NCBI GenBank assembly: GCA_937860115.1
Contig: CALMBI010000024.1
Location: forward strand, 1-38,183
Direction of reading: 5' to 3'
Origin: an uncultured Arcobacter sp.
GTDB taxonomy: Bacteria > Campylobacterota > Campylobacteria > Campylobacterales > Arcobacteraceae
DNA: 38,183 nt
The notes under the pieces are model-generated. The model was not told the DNA's origin and ran no database searches. It saw only the letters and a list, made by a program, of their open reading frames with translations. The translations under genes were made by a program, and so were the position numbers. Below, piece after piece: positions 24,240 through 32,587 of this stretch; the first letter of the stretch is position 1, and each line of letters starts with the position of its first letter.

Positions 24240-25448
24240 CTACTCAATAATTTTAGAAACAACACCAGCACCAACAGTTCTTCCACCTTCTCTGATAGCG
24301 AACTTAGTTCCCTCTTCAAGAGCGATTGGAGCAACTAATTGTACAGTTAATTTAGTGTTATCACCTGGCATAACCATTTCAACACCGTCTGCTAATGTAA
24401 CAGCACCAGTTACGTCTGTTGTTCTAACGTAGAATTGTGGTCTATAGTTAGTAAAGAATGGTGTATGTCTTCCACCCTCTTCTTTAGAAAGGATATACAC
24501 TTCACACTCGAATTTTGTATGTGGAGTAATTGTTCCTGGTTTAATAAGAACTTGCCCTCTTTCAACATCTTCTTTTTTAACACCTCTTAAAAGGATACCA
24601 CAGTTATCACCAGCTTGTCCTTGATCCATCTCTTTTCTGAACATCTCAACACCTGTTACAGTTGTTTTGATAGTATCTCTAATACCAACGATCTCGATAA
24701 CTTCACCGATTTTAATTGTTCCTTTTTCAATTCTTCCAGTAACAACTGTTCCTCTTCCAGAAATTGAGAATACATCTTCAACTGGCATTAAGAAATCTTG
24801 GTCGATATCTCTAACTGGAGTTGGGATATAAGAATCAACAGCATCCATTAATGCAACAACTTTCTCTCCCCATGGTCCAACTGTACCAGCTTTAGCTTCT
24901 TCTAATGCTTGGAATGCAGAACCAGGAATAATTGGAGTATCATCACCTGGGAAATCATACATAGAAAGAAGTTCTCTAACTTCCATTTCAACTAATTCTA
25001 ACATTTCATCTTTATCATCTTCATCTAATTGATCTTCTTTATTTAAGAATACTACTAGGTATGGAACACCAACTTGTTTAGAAAGAAGGATATGCTCTCT
25101 AGTTTGAGCCATTGGACCATCTGTAGCAGCGATAACTAAGATAGCTCCATCCATTTGTGCAGCACCAGTAATCATGTTTTTAACGTAGTCAGCATGTCCT
25201 GGACAGTCAACGTGCGCATAATGTCTAGCTGCAGTTTCGTATTCGATATGTGAAGTAGCGATTGTAATCCCTCTTTCTCTTTCTTCTGGAGCGTTATCAA
25301 TTTGATCGTAATCTTTCATTTCTCCACCGAATTTAGTTGCAAGAACTGCAGAAATAGCAGCAGTTAATGTAGTTTTACCGTGGTCAACGTGTCCGATTGT
25401 TCCAATGTTAACGTGTGGTTTATTTCGTGTAAATTTTTCTTTAGCCAT
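24240..25448 (-). CDS. tuf: Elongation factor Tu
   Basis: A 402-residue EF-Tu, which brings aminoacyl-tRNA to the ribosome with GTP. The P-loop GHVDHGKT is at residues 19-26, the switch region has RERGITI, DCPGH is the G3 motif, and NKED is G4. Domains 2 and 3 follow (EDVFSISGRGTVVTGRIEKG and the C-terminal GGRTVGAGVVSKI). It is a few residues longer than the E. coli protein because of an acidic insertion after NKED (QLDEDDKDE). It sits behind a tRNA cluster in the ancestral order tRNA-Thr-Tyr-Gly-Thr-tuf. Only one tuf copy is in the window. Confidence 0.97.
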   Translation of the reverse strand: MAKEKFTRNKPHVNIGTIGHVDHGKTTLTAAISAVLATKFGGEMKDYDQIDNAPEERERGITIATSHIEYETAARHYAHVDCPGHADYVKNMITGAAQMDGAILVIAATDGPMAQTREHILLSKQVGVPYLVVFLNKEDQLDEDDKDEMLELVEMEVRELLSMYDFPGDDTPIIPGSAFQALEEAKAGTVGPWGEKVVALMDAVDSYIPTPVRDIDQDFLMPVEDVFSISGRGTVVTGRIEKGTIKIGEVIEIVGIRDTIKTTVTGVEMFRKEMDQGQAGDNCGILLRGVKKEDVERGQVLIKPGTITPHTKFECEVYILSKEEGGRHTPFFTNYRPQFYVRTTDVTGAVTLADGVEMVMPGDNTKLTVQLVAPIALEEGTKFAIREGGRTVGAGVVSKIIE

Positions 25449-25478
25449 TTTTTTTCCTTTTTAGTATTTTTAATTTTA

Positions 25479-25519
25479 CCCTTTGAGTAGATAAGTCAAG
25501 GACTTGTCTATTCAAAGGG
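25479..25519 (-). other. Long hairpin between tRNA-Thr and tuf
   Basis: Two 19-nt arms, CCCTTTGAATAGACAAGTC and GACTTATCTACTCAAAGGG in the transcribed sense, pair with only two A-C mismatches and a 3-nt loop. No U-tract follows. The position between the tRNA cluster and the tuf message suggests a processing or mRNA 5'-end element. Confidence 0.65.
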
Positions 25520-25533
25520 CCTCAATGCCTTTA

Positions 25534-25608
<75 letters not shown>

Positions 25609-25713
25609 TCAATTGTAAAAAAGTTGGGAATTGTACAATAAAAAACTTTAAATGTAGCTTTAATTAATTTTTATTATTTGAAGTTATTTATTTGATTGAT
25701 TTTTGATTTAAAG

Positions 25714-25790
25714 TGGAGCGGGAGACGAGACTCGAACTCGCGACAATCTGCTTGGAAGGCAGAAGCTCTAGCCAACTGAGCTACTCCCGC
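25714..25790 (-). tRNA. tRNA-Gly (TCC)
   Basis: A 77-nt cloverleaf. The acceptor begins GCGGGAG, the anticodon arm TCTGCCTTCCAAGCAGA has anticodon TCC, the T-arm is GCGAGTTCGAGTCTCGT, and CCA is encoded. Confidence 0.96.
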
Positions 25791-25794
25791 AAAG

Positions 25795-25879
25795 TGGTGG
25801 TGAGAGAAGGATTTGAACCTTCGAAGCCGTAGGCGGCGGATTTACAGTCCGCAGGATTTGACCACTCTCCAACCTCACC
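25795..25879 (-). tRNA. tRNA-Tyr (GTA)
   Basis: An 85-nt type II tRNA with a long variable arm (CCGCCTACGGCTTCG region). The acceptor GGTGAGG pairs with TCTCACC, the anticodon loop ACTGTAAAT holds GTA, and CCA is encoded. Only four bases separate it from tRNA-Gly. Confidence 0.96.
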
Positions 25880-25909
25880 GTTAAAAATTTGCGTTTTAAA
25901 ATAAATTAA

Positions 25910-25985
25910 TGGAGCTGGATATAGGACTTGAACCTACGACCTGCTGATTACAAATCAGCTGCTCTACCAACTGAGCTAATCCAGC
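25910..25985 (-). tRNA. tRNA-Thr (TGT)
   Basis: A 76-nt cloverleaf. The acceptor begins GCTGGAT, the anticodon arm CTGATTTGTAATCAG has anticodon TGT, the T-arm is GTAGGTTCAAGTCCTAT, and CCA is encoded. Confidence 0.96.
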
Positions 25986-25998
25986 TTAATTTATTTAG

Positions 25999-26074
25999 TG
26001 GTGGCGCGGGGCGGAATCGAACCGCCGACACAAGGATTTTCAATCCTTTGCTCTACCGACTGAGCTACCGAGCC
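25999..26074 (-). tRNA. tRNA-Phe (GAA)
   Basis: A 76-nt cloverleaf, first in the transcript. The anticodon arm AAGGATTGAAAATCCTT has anticodon GAA, the T-arm is GGCGGTTCGATTCCGCC, and CCA is encoded. The acceptor GGCTCGG faces CCGCGCC, so position 4 (U) and 69 (C) do not pair; the other six pairs are good. Confidence 0.95.
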
Positions 26075-26112
26075 ATCTATTTAAGAAGATCATCTTCGTA
26101 AATTGGAGTGGA

Positions 26113-26118
26113 AGTATA
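26113..26118 (-). promoter_or_regulatory. Putative -10 of the tRNA-tuf-rib-rpo operon
   Basis: TATACT on the minus strand, 39 nt before tRNA-Phe and after the murD stop. The -35 region is AT-rich without a clear TTGACA. The only reasonable promoter-like sequence in the 95-nt spacer. Confidence 0.45.
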
Positions 26119-26169
26119 ACTAAAGAAACTTAAATAACTCTTAATATTCTAAACATTTTTTGAGATTTT

Positions 26170-27330
26170 TTATAATCTCGTAAATTGTTTAAATTTTTCC
26201 CCTCTTTCTTTGTATGAAGTAAATTGATCAAGTGATGCTGCAGCTGGTGAAAGAAGTGCAATCTCCTCATCATTTTGTGTTATCTTCATATTGTTTGAGA
26301 TATCTTCTACTGCATTTTCTAAAAAATAACATTTATGACAAGTAAGATTATTATACTCTTTTGATAATTGATCTAATTTATCACAATTTGTTCCTATTGC
26401 ATATATCTCTAAATTGTATTGATAAAACTCTTTAAAAAGAGGACTTAGATCTACACCTTTATCATCTCCACCTAATATAATATGGATCTTTTTTTCTTTG
26501 TATCTTTTAATAGCTTGTAATGTTGCATCAAAATTAGTAGCTTTAGAATCATCAACCCACAACCTATGATGTTTATCTCTAAATTCTTCCATTTTATGTG
26601 GATCTTGAATAAAACTATTTATGGTCTCATAAGAGATATTATCAAATAAAATTTTATCTACACTCATAGCTAATAGAGCATCTGTTAAAAATGGTTCTTG
26701 AAAATTGATCTTTGATTTATCGATTCCAAAAGCATTAGCTAAATCATCACAATTATCATAACAAATTTTAAATCCTTTTGTAGGATATGATTCATATTTT
26801 TTTGGAATAATTGCTACTTCTCCTTCAAGTAAACTATCAAGAGGTTTTAGTTTTGCTTTTTCGTACTCTATAAAACTTCCATGCCAACTTGTATGATCTT
26901 CTGTGATCGGTAGTAACACATAGATATTTGGTTTTGCTTGATTTGTGTAATGGATCGTAAATGATGATGTCTCTAAAATCCAAATATTTTTTGATTTATC
27001 CATTTGCGCGAGTGGTAATCCAATATTTCCCCCAGCTTGTGCATTTTTATATTTTAAGACGTGTTCCATCATTGCTGTGGTTGTTGTTTTACCGTTTGTC
27101 CCACTGATCCAAATAGTATATGGTGCATCTTTACAGATAAGATCATATTCACTTATTAAATTTTTTGTATTTTGCACAAGATGATTATAAGGAGGAATAC
27201 CAGGACTTACAACAGTTAGTTCTTCACTATGAATATCATACAACTCGTTATCATTATCATCATAGAGCACTGCATTTGGATAGATTTCTGCTATAGCTTG
27301 AGCAGTTTTACCTTTACCTAATATTCTCAT
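26170..27330 (-). CDS. murD: UDP-N-acetylmuramoyl-L-alanine:D-glutamate ligase
   Basis: Adds D-Glu to the UDP-MurNAc-L-Ala precursor of peptidoglycan, in the cytosol, with ATP. The P-loop SGTNGKTTT is at residues 76-84, followed by the conserved ITEDHTSWHGSFIEYEKAKL and the C-terminal domain motifs DDSKATN and ILGGDDKG. At 386 residues it is about 50 shorter than the E. coli enzyme, with a reduced N-terminal Rossmann domain; this short form is usual in Campylobacterota. A GGAG ribosome site precedes the ATG. It lies 18 nt after mraY. Confidence 0.94.
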   Translation of the reverse strand: MRILGKGKTAQAIAEIYPNAVLYDDNDNELYDIHSEELTVVSPGIPPYNHLVQNTKNLISEYDLICKDAPYTIWISGTNGKTTTTAMMEHVLKYKNAQAGGNIGLPLAQMDKSKNIWILETSSFTIHYTNQAKPNIYVLLPITEDHTSWHGSFIEYEKAKLKPLDSLLEGEVAIIPKKYESYPTKGFKICYDNCDDLANAFGIDKSKINFQEPFLTDALLAMSVDKILFDNISYETINSFIQDPHKMEEFRDKHHRLWVDDSKATNFDATLQAIKRYKEKKIHIILGGDDKGVDLSPLFKEFYQYNLEIYAIGTNCDKLDQLSKEYNNLTCHKCYFLENAVEDISNNMKITQNDEEIALLSPAAASLDQFTSYKERGEKFKQFTRL

Positions 27331-27348
27331 TTTTTCTCCAATATCACA

Positions 27349-28401
27349 TTATCTAATTTTTAAACTAAGGATTGCTAATAGATTAGCCATAAACGCTATG
27401 ATCCAAAATCTTATAATGATCTTATTCTCATGCCAACCTTTTTTTTCAAAATGATGATGGATTGGAGCCATGAGAAAAACTCTTTTTTGTCTATATTTAT
27501 AACTTCCAACTTGTAAAATTACTGAAACTGCTTCAATTACAAAAATAAGTCCTATTAAAATTAAAAGCACCTCACTTTTTGCAACAATTGCAAGATAACC
27601 CATAAATCCACCCATAGCTAAACTACCACTATCACCCATAAAAACTTGTGCAGGATGTGAGTTAAACCATAAAAATGCGATTAAGCTCCCAATAAAGCTA
27701 GCTCCAATAACCGATAGTTCACCAACATCAGCAATGTATGGTAAAAGTAAATATCCGCTAAATATAACGTGCCCTGTAATATACACTAAAACAGACAATG
27801 TAAAAAATGCGATAATAGAAGGTACAGTCGCAAGTCCATCTAGCCCATCTGTTAGATTTACAGCATTTGATGTTGCTACCATCACAAGTACCCAAAAAGC
27901 AATAGCAAAGAGCCCCATATCAAAAAGTGGCATCTTATAAAATGGTGCATAAAACATAGTTGTATGATTAGCAAATAAAAGTACACCAACAACTATCAAT
28001 GATGCAACAAATTGTAAAATTAATTTAGCCCTTGGTGAGAGTCCAGAATCATTTTTATTTGCAAATATTTTTGATAGATCATCTTTAACCCCAATAGCAC
28101 TAAAAAGAGCTATACTTAAAATTGCTCCTATTACATAAAGATTGTTGAGTTTAGCTGTAAGAATAGTTGCAAATAACGTACCTGCAATAAATACAATACC
28201 ACCCATAGTAGGTGTTCCTACTTTTACTTTATGTGTTTCTGGTGCATATTCATAGATGGGTTGATTAGCTTTTCTTTTTCTAGCCCACTTTATAAACTTT
28301 GGCATAAAATAGATCGTAAAAACGAAACCTATAAAGAATCCTAGTCCTGCACGAACTGAGATATATTGAAGAATATTAATATCTAAAAATCTATAAAACA
28401 A
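27349..28401 (-). CDS. mraY: Phospho-MurNAc-pentapeptide transferase
   Basis: An integral membrane enzyme that moves phospho-MurNAc-pentapeptide to undecaprenyl phosphate, making lipid I. The 350 residues have about ten hydrophobic spans and the family motifs DDLSKI, NLTDGLDGLA, MGDSGSLA and APIHHHFEKKGW. The start is TTG (28399-28401), with AAAGG about 9 nt upstream; no in-frame ATG is better placed. It forms a pair with murD, divergent from gpmI, the same arrangement as in Campylobacter jejuni. Confidence 0.95.
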   Translation of the reverse strand: MFYRFLDINILQYISVRAGLGFFIGFVFTIYFMPKFIKWARKRKANQPIYEYAPETHKVKVGTPTMGGIVFIAGTLFATILTAKLNNLYVIGAILSIALFSAIGVKDDLSKIFANKNDSGLSPRAKLILQFVASLIVVGVLLFANHTTMFYAPFYKMPLFDMGLFAIAFWVLVMVATSNAVNLTDGLDGLATVPSIIAFFTLSVLVYITGHVIFSGYLLLPYIADVGELSVIGASFIGSLIAFLWFNSHPAQVFMGDSGSLAMGGFMGYLAIVAKSEVLLILIGLIFVIEAVSVILQVGSYKYRQKRVFLMAPIHHHFEKKGWHENKIIIRFWIIAFMANLLAILSLKIR

Positions 28402-28433
28402 TTTTTAAAGCCTTTTTTTTGTAAAATGAGGAG

Positions 28434-28439
28434 TATTAT
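28434..28439 (+). promoter_or_regulatory. Putative -10 of the gpmI-ABC-PBP operon
   Basis: TATTAT after a T-rich tract, 37 nt before the preferred gpmI start. It lies downstream of the ATG at 28426, which is one reason to reject that upstream start. Confidence 0.35.
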
Positions 28440-28470
28440 ATATAAAAAATTATTAAAAAGGTTTAAGAAA

Positions 28471-29946
28471 ATGGCGGAGAAAACTTTACTCATCATCACA
28501 GATGGAATAGGATTTAATAGTTCAAAACATTACAATGCTTTTTGTAACGCAAATAAATCAACTTATGATTATCTTTTTGAAAATGTTCCAAATAGTCTCA
28601 TCAAAACATATGGTGAATTTGTAGGTCTACCAGATGGTCAAATGGGAAATAGTGAAGTGGGACATATGAGTATTGGGAGTGGAAGAATTCTTTATCAAGA
28701 TCTTGTAAAAGTAAATCTTGAAATCAAAAACAACACTCTAAAAAACAATCCTGTTTTACAAGATACAATAATAAAATCAAACAATATCCATATAATTGGA
28801 CTACTGAGTGATGGCGGTGTTCACTCACATATTGATCATATTATCGCTTTAGCTGCAATCGCTTCAGAAAATAAAAAAGTATTTTTACATCTTATAACAG
28901 ATGGAAGAGATGTATCTCCAAGTAGTGCTAGTCATTATATAGATCAAATAAATGCAATCTGCAATGAAAATATCACTATTGCTACACTTGGTGGTAGATA
29001 CTATGGAATGGATAGAGATAACAACTGGGATAGAATACAACTAGCATACGATGTAATGACATCTAAAGATTTAAAAATAGAATCTCTTTCGCCTAAAGAA
29101 TATATTACAAACCAATATGAACACAATATTTTTGATGAATTTATACTCCCTGTAAGATTTAATAATTTTAAAGGGATTAAAAATAATGATGGGGTGATAT
29201 TTGCAAACTTTAGAAGTGATAGAGCAAGAGAACTTACAACTGCTTTTGCAAGTGGTTCTTTTGATGGATTTCAAAGAGAATTACTTCAACTAAATATCGC
29301 AACAATGACAGAGTATGACAAAAAACTTCCACTACCTGTGATGTTTCCAAAAGAGAATCCAACGAATACTCTTTCTGAAGTTATTGCAAAAGCTGGATTA
29401 ACACAACTTCATACAGCTGAAACTGAAAAATATGCTCATGTTACTTTTTTCTTTAATGGTGGGAAAGAGGAGCCATTTCCAAACGAAAAAAGAGTTCTTA
29501 TCCCTAGCCCAAAAGTTGCTACTTATGATATGCAACCACAAATGTCAGCACCTGAAGTTGGTATAGCTGTGAGAGACGGAATGGATCAAGAGATCGATTT
29601 TATTGTTGTTAATTTTGCTAATGGTGATATGGTTGGTCACACTGGTGTATATGAAGCTGGTATCAAAGCTGTTGAAGCAGTTGATAAAGAACTTGGACTT
29701 ATTTTAGAAAAAGCAAAAGAGAAAAATTACAAAATTATTATCACAAGTGATCATGGAAACTGTGAAATGATGCAAGATGAAAATGGACATGTTCTTACAA
29801 ATCATACGGTTGGAGATGTATTTTGTTTTGTAATAGCTCCTGAAGTAAAAACTATTAAAGATGGTGGATTAAACAATATTGCACCGACCGTGCTTAAACT
29901 GATGGGATTAGAGATTCCAAGTGAAATGGATGAGCCATTATTTTAA
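28471..29946 (+). CDS. gpmI: 2,3-bisphosphoglycerate-independent phosphoglycerate mutase
   Basis: Interconverts 3- and 2-phosphoglycerate with a Mn2+-dependent phosphoserine intermediate. From 28471 the protein has 491 residues, beginning MAEKTLLIITDGIGFN; the nucleophile Ser61 lies in GQMGNSEVGH and the metal ligands are in ITDG (Asp11), TSDHGNCE and the His of VNFANGDMVGH. An AAAGG ribosome site lies upstream of this ATG. An in-frame ATG at 28426 would add 15 Lys-rich residues and has no ribosome site. The stop overlaps the next start (TAATG). Confidence 0.95.
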   Translation: MAEKTLLIITDGIGFNSSKHYNAFCNANKSTYDYLFENVPNSLIKTYGEFVGLPDGQMGNSEVGHMSIGSGRILYQDLVKVNLEIKNNTLKNNPVLQDTIIKSNNIHIIGLLSDGGVHSHIDHIIALAAIASENKKVFLHLITDGRDVSPSSASHYIDQINAICNENITIATLGGRYYGMDRDNNWDRIQLAYDVMTSKDLKIESLSPKEYITNQYEHNIFDEFILPVRFNNFKGIKNNDGVIFANFRSDRARELTTAFASGSFDGFQRELLQLNIATMTEYDKKLPLPVMFPKENPTNTLSEVIAKAGLTQLHTAETEKYAHVTFFFNGGKEEPFPNEKRVLIPSPKVATYDMQPQMSAPEVGIAVRDGMDQEIDFIVVNFANGDMVGHTGVYEAGIKAVEAVDKELGLILEKAKEKNYKIIITSDHGNCEMMQDENGHVLTNHTVGDVFCFVIAPEVKTIKDGGLNNIAPTVLKLMGLEIPSEMDEPLF

Positions 29947-30656
29947 TGTCACAAAATATTTTTACTATTAAATCACTTCAGATTTCAAAAAAATCACCCA
30001 TAGAGTCTAAGTTATTAGATATCAATTTTTTTATTGCTGATTCTACTGCACTCATTGGAGAGAGTGGAAGTGGAAAGTCAATCACTATTAAAGCATTTTT
30101 AAATATGCTCCCATCTAACTTAGAGTTGCATATTGATTATAAAAGTGATTTTGAACTTAATAGTCAAACAATAGGATACGTCCCACAAAATCCATTTACT
30201 TCACTCTCCCCTCTTACAAAAATAAAAAAACAATTTTCAACGTCAGCAAATAGACAAAAAGAACTTTTAAAACTTGTGAATCTTGAAAGTGATACTTTAG
30301 ATAAATATCCAATGGAACTCAGTGGTGGACAACTACAAAGAGTTGTCATTGCACTCTCTTTAGAAAATGATCCAAAAATATTACTTCTTGATGAACCAAC
30401 TACTGCACTTGATACAAATAATAAACAAATGATCTTACAACTTTTAAAAGATCTTCAAAATGAACTTCATTTTAAGATGCTTTTTGTGACTCATGATATA
30501 GATTCGATAAAAAATATTTGTAATGATGTAGTAATTTTAAAAAATGGAAAAATCTGTGAATATGGAACAATCGATGAAATATTAACCGATCCGAAAACAC
30601 ACTACACACGAAATTTAATAAATGCAAGTTTTACTAACAAGGAGTTTAGAAAATAA
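29946..30656 (+). CDS. ABC transporter ATP-binding protein, Opp/Nik-like
   Basis: A 236-residue ATPase with all motifs: Walker A GESGSGKS (38-45), Q-loop YVPQNPFTSLSP (78-89), signature LSGGQLQR (125-132), Walker B ILLLDEP (145-151) and the H-loop THD. The Q-loop wording and the tail 'GTIDEILTDPKTHYTRNLI' are typical of peptide/nickel uptake (OppD/DppD/NikD) ATPases. No permease or binding protein is near, so its partner is elsewhere or it has another role. It is coupled to gpmI by TAATG and ends one base before the penicillin-binding protein start. Confidence 0.88.
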   Translation: MSQNIFTIKSLQISKKSPIESKLLDINFFIADSTALIGESGSGKSITIKAFLNMLPSNLELHIDYKSDFELNSQTIGYVPQNPFTSLSPLTKIKKQFSTSANRQKELLKLVNLESDTLDKYPMELSGGQLQRVVIALSLENDPKILLLDEPTTALDTNNKQMILQLLKDLQNELHFKMLFVTHDIDSIKNICNDVVILKNGKICEYGTIDEILTDPKTHYTRNLINASFTNKEFRK

Positions 30657-30657
30657 T

Positions 30658-32577
30658 ATGAAAAAAAAATTAACAATACTATTTATGATCTTAAGTGGAA
30701 TATTTCTGATTTGGGTTTTATATATAATTAATCAAATACGAATCGATATAAATAAGGTAGTTGATTACAATCCATCAATTACTACACAAATTTTTGATAG
30801 AAATAATAAACTTGTAGCAAATGCATTTGATGGTGAACATAGATTTTATGCTCCTTATAAAACTATACCAAGTCAAGTGATCGAATCATTAGTTGCTATT
30901 GAGGATACAAACTTTTTTGAACATGGTGGGATCAATGTTGAAGCTATCTACAGAGCTATCATTAAAGATATTAGACATATGAGCCTTGTTGAAGGAGCGA
31001 GCACTCTTACACAACAACTTGTTAAAACTATGCTTCTTACAAGAGAGAAAAAATTTACTAGAAAAATAAAAGAGGTCGTACTTACTTTTCAAATAGAAGC
31101 TTCTCTTTCAAAAGAAGAAATTCTTGAAAGATATCTCAATGAGGTCTATTTTGGACATGGATACTATGGGATAAGAACAGCGGCCCTTGGATATTTTCAC
31201 AAAGATCTTAATCAACTTAATCTTAAAGAGATCGCGATCTTGGTTGGGTTACCAAAAGCACCAAGTTTTTACGATCCTACAAAAAACATAAAATTTTCAC
31301 TTAGTAGAGGAAATCAAGTGATCACACGACTAAGAACTCTTGGTTGGATCAATGATAAACAATACAATGAAGCTATCAATTTTACCCCTATTGTATACAA
31401 TGAAACACAAACAAAAAATAAAGCACCTTATGTAGTTGAAATGGTGTTAAATGAACTTGAAGTAAAATATCCAGATATTAGAACAGGTGGCTATAAAATC
31501 AATTTAACAATCGATGTAGATGCTCAAAAAATTGCTGAAGATGCCTTAAGATTTGGATATGATAGTATCAAAAGCAGAGATAAATACGCAGATACAAACA
31601 AAAGTAAAACTCAATCACTCAATGGTGCTATTGTAGTTTTAGATAGTGCAACAGGAGGCATTTTAGCACTTAGTGGTGGAGTTGATTATGCTAAATCATC
31701 TTATAATAGGGCAATATCTGCTATTAGACAACCTGGAAGTTCTATAAAACCATTTGTTTACCAAACTGCACTCAATCTTGGCTATGGTACAGAGAGTGAG
31801 ATATCAGATGTCGCTAGAACTTTTGAATATAAAACAGAAGATGGGACGAAAAAAACATGGCAACCAAAAAACTCTCACAATGATTACAAAGGATTTGTGA
31901 CGATAAGAGACGCATTGGTGCATTCTAGAAACTTAGCAACTATCAATTTAGTAATGGATATTGGACTCGATAAAGTGACAGATAATCTCAAATTATATGG
32001 TTTTAAAAATCTACCTTATAATATGTCTATAGCACTTGGAAGTTTTGGTGTTACACCTATGCAAATGAGTGAAATGTATACGATATTTTCAAATAATGGA
32101 ACGCAAGTGAAACCCTATCTTGTAGAATCAATAGAACAAAAATCAAAAATTTTAGAAAAAGCAATTGTTCAAAAAAGAGAATTAGTAGAACCTGAAAAGA
32201 TTGCTAAGATGACATCTATTTTACGTGATGTTGTAAGATATGGAACTGGTGGTGGAGCTGCTGTTGGTGGAGTTGATATCGCTGGAAAAACTGGAACAAC
32301 AAATAATAGTATAGATACTTGGTTTTGTTCTTATACTCCATCAGTTCAAGCTGTAGTTTGGTTTGGAAATGATGATAATAAACCACTCAGTGGTGGTGAA
32401 TCAGGTGGAAGTGGTCCTGCTAGAGTAGCTGGGCAATTTTATAAAAACTGGATTCAGATACGTCCTCAAAGTAAAAGGTATTTCGATAATCTTGTTGTTC
32501 CAGTAGATCAAAATGCTACAATAGAAACGCAAAATCTAACAGAAGCACCCCCAACAAACAATAATGTAGAATTTTAA
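30658..32577 (+). CDS. pbpA: Class A penicillin-binding protein (PBP1A family)
   Basis: A bifunctional peptidoglycan synthase, 639 residues, anchored by one N-terminal membrane helix (residues 5-25). The glycosyltransferase 51 domain has EDTNFFEHGG (near 81), GASTLTQQLVK and ERYLNEVYFGHG. The transpeptidase domain has the Ser nucleophile in GSSIKP (near 360), HSRN (near 422, the SxN motif) and AGKTGTT (near 543). The start at 30658 directly follows the ABC stop; an ATG at 30622 lies inside the ABC gene and would put residues before the membrane helix. The tail is Pro/Asn/Thr-rich. It is probably co-transcribed with gpmI. Confidence 0.93.
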   Translation: MKKKLTILFMILSGIFLIWVLYIINQIRIDINKVVDYNPSITTQIFDRNNKLVANAFDGEHRFYAPYKTIPSQVIESLVAIEDTNFFEHGGINVEAIYRAIIKDIRHMSLVEGASTLTQQLVKTMLLTREKKFTRKIKEVVLTFQIEASLSKEEILERYLNEVYFGHGYYGIRTAALGYFHKDLNQLNLKEIAILVGLPKAPSFYDPTKNIKFSLSRGNQVITRLRTLGWINDKQYNEAINFTPIVYNETQTKNKAPYVVEMVLNELEVKYPDIRTGGYKINLTIDVDAQKIAEDALRFGYDSIKSRDKYADTNKSKTQSLNGAIVVLDSATGGILALSGGVDYAKSSYNRAISAIRQPGSSIKPFVYQTALNLGYGTESEISDVARTFEYKTEDGTKKTWQPKNSHNDYKGFVTIRDALVHSRNLATINLVMDIGLDKVTDNLKLYGFKNLPYNMSIALGSFGVTPMQMSEMYTIFSNNGTQVKPYLVESIEQKSKILEKAIVQKRELVEPEKIAKMTSILRDVVRYGTGGGAAVGGVDIAGKTGTTNNSIDTWFCSYTPSVQAVVWFGNDDNKPLSGGESGGSGPARVAGQFYKNWIQIRPQSKRYFDNLVVPVDQNATIETQNLTEAPPTNNNVEF

Positions 32578-32587
32578 AAGGCTTTAA

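Noticed and set aside
26162..26179. GAGATT/AATCTC hairpin as murD terminator
   Set aside because: The murD stop lies in its loop and an A-run, not a T-run, follows on the transcribed strand.
28426..28470. Upstream ATG that would lengthen GpmI by 15 residues
   Set aside because: No ribosome site, it lies at or before the likely transcription start, and GpmI families begin at the second ATG with MAEKTLLIITDG.
30622..30657. Penicillin-binding protein start inside the ABC gene
   Set aside because: It would add polar residues before the membrane anchor; the ATG at 30658, right behind the ABC stop, gives the expected N-terminus.
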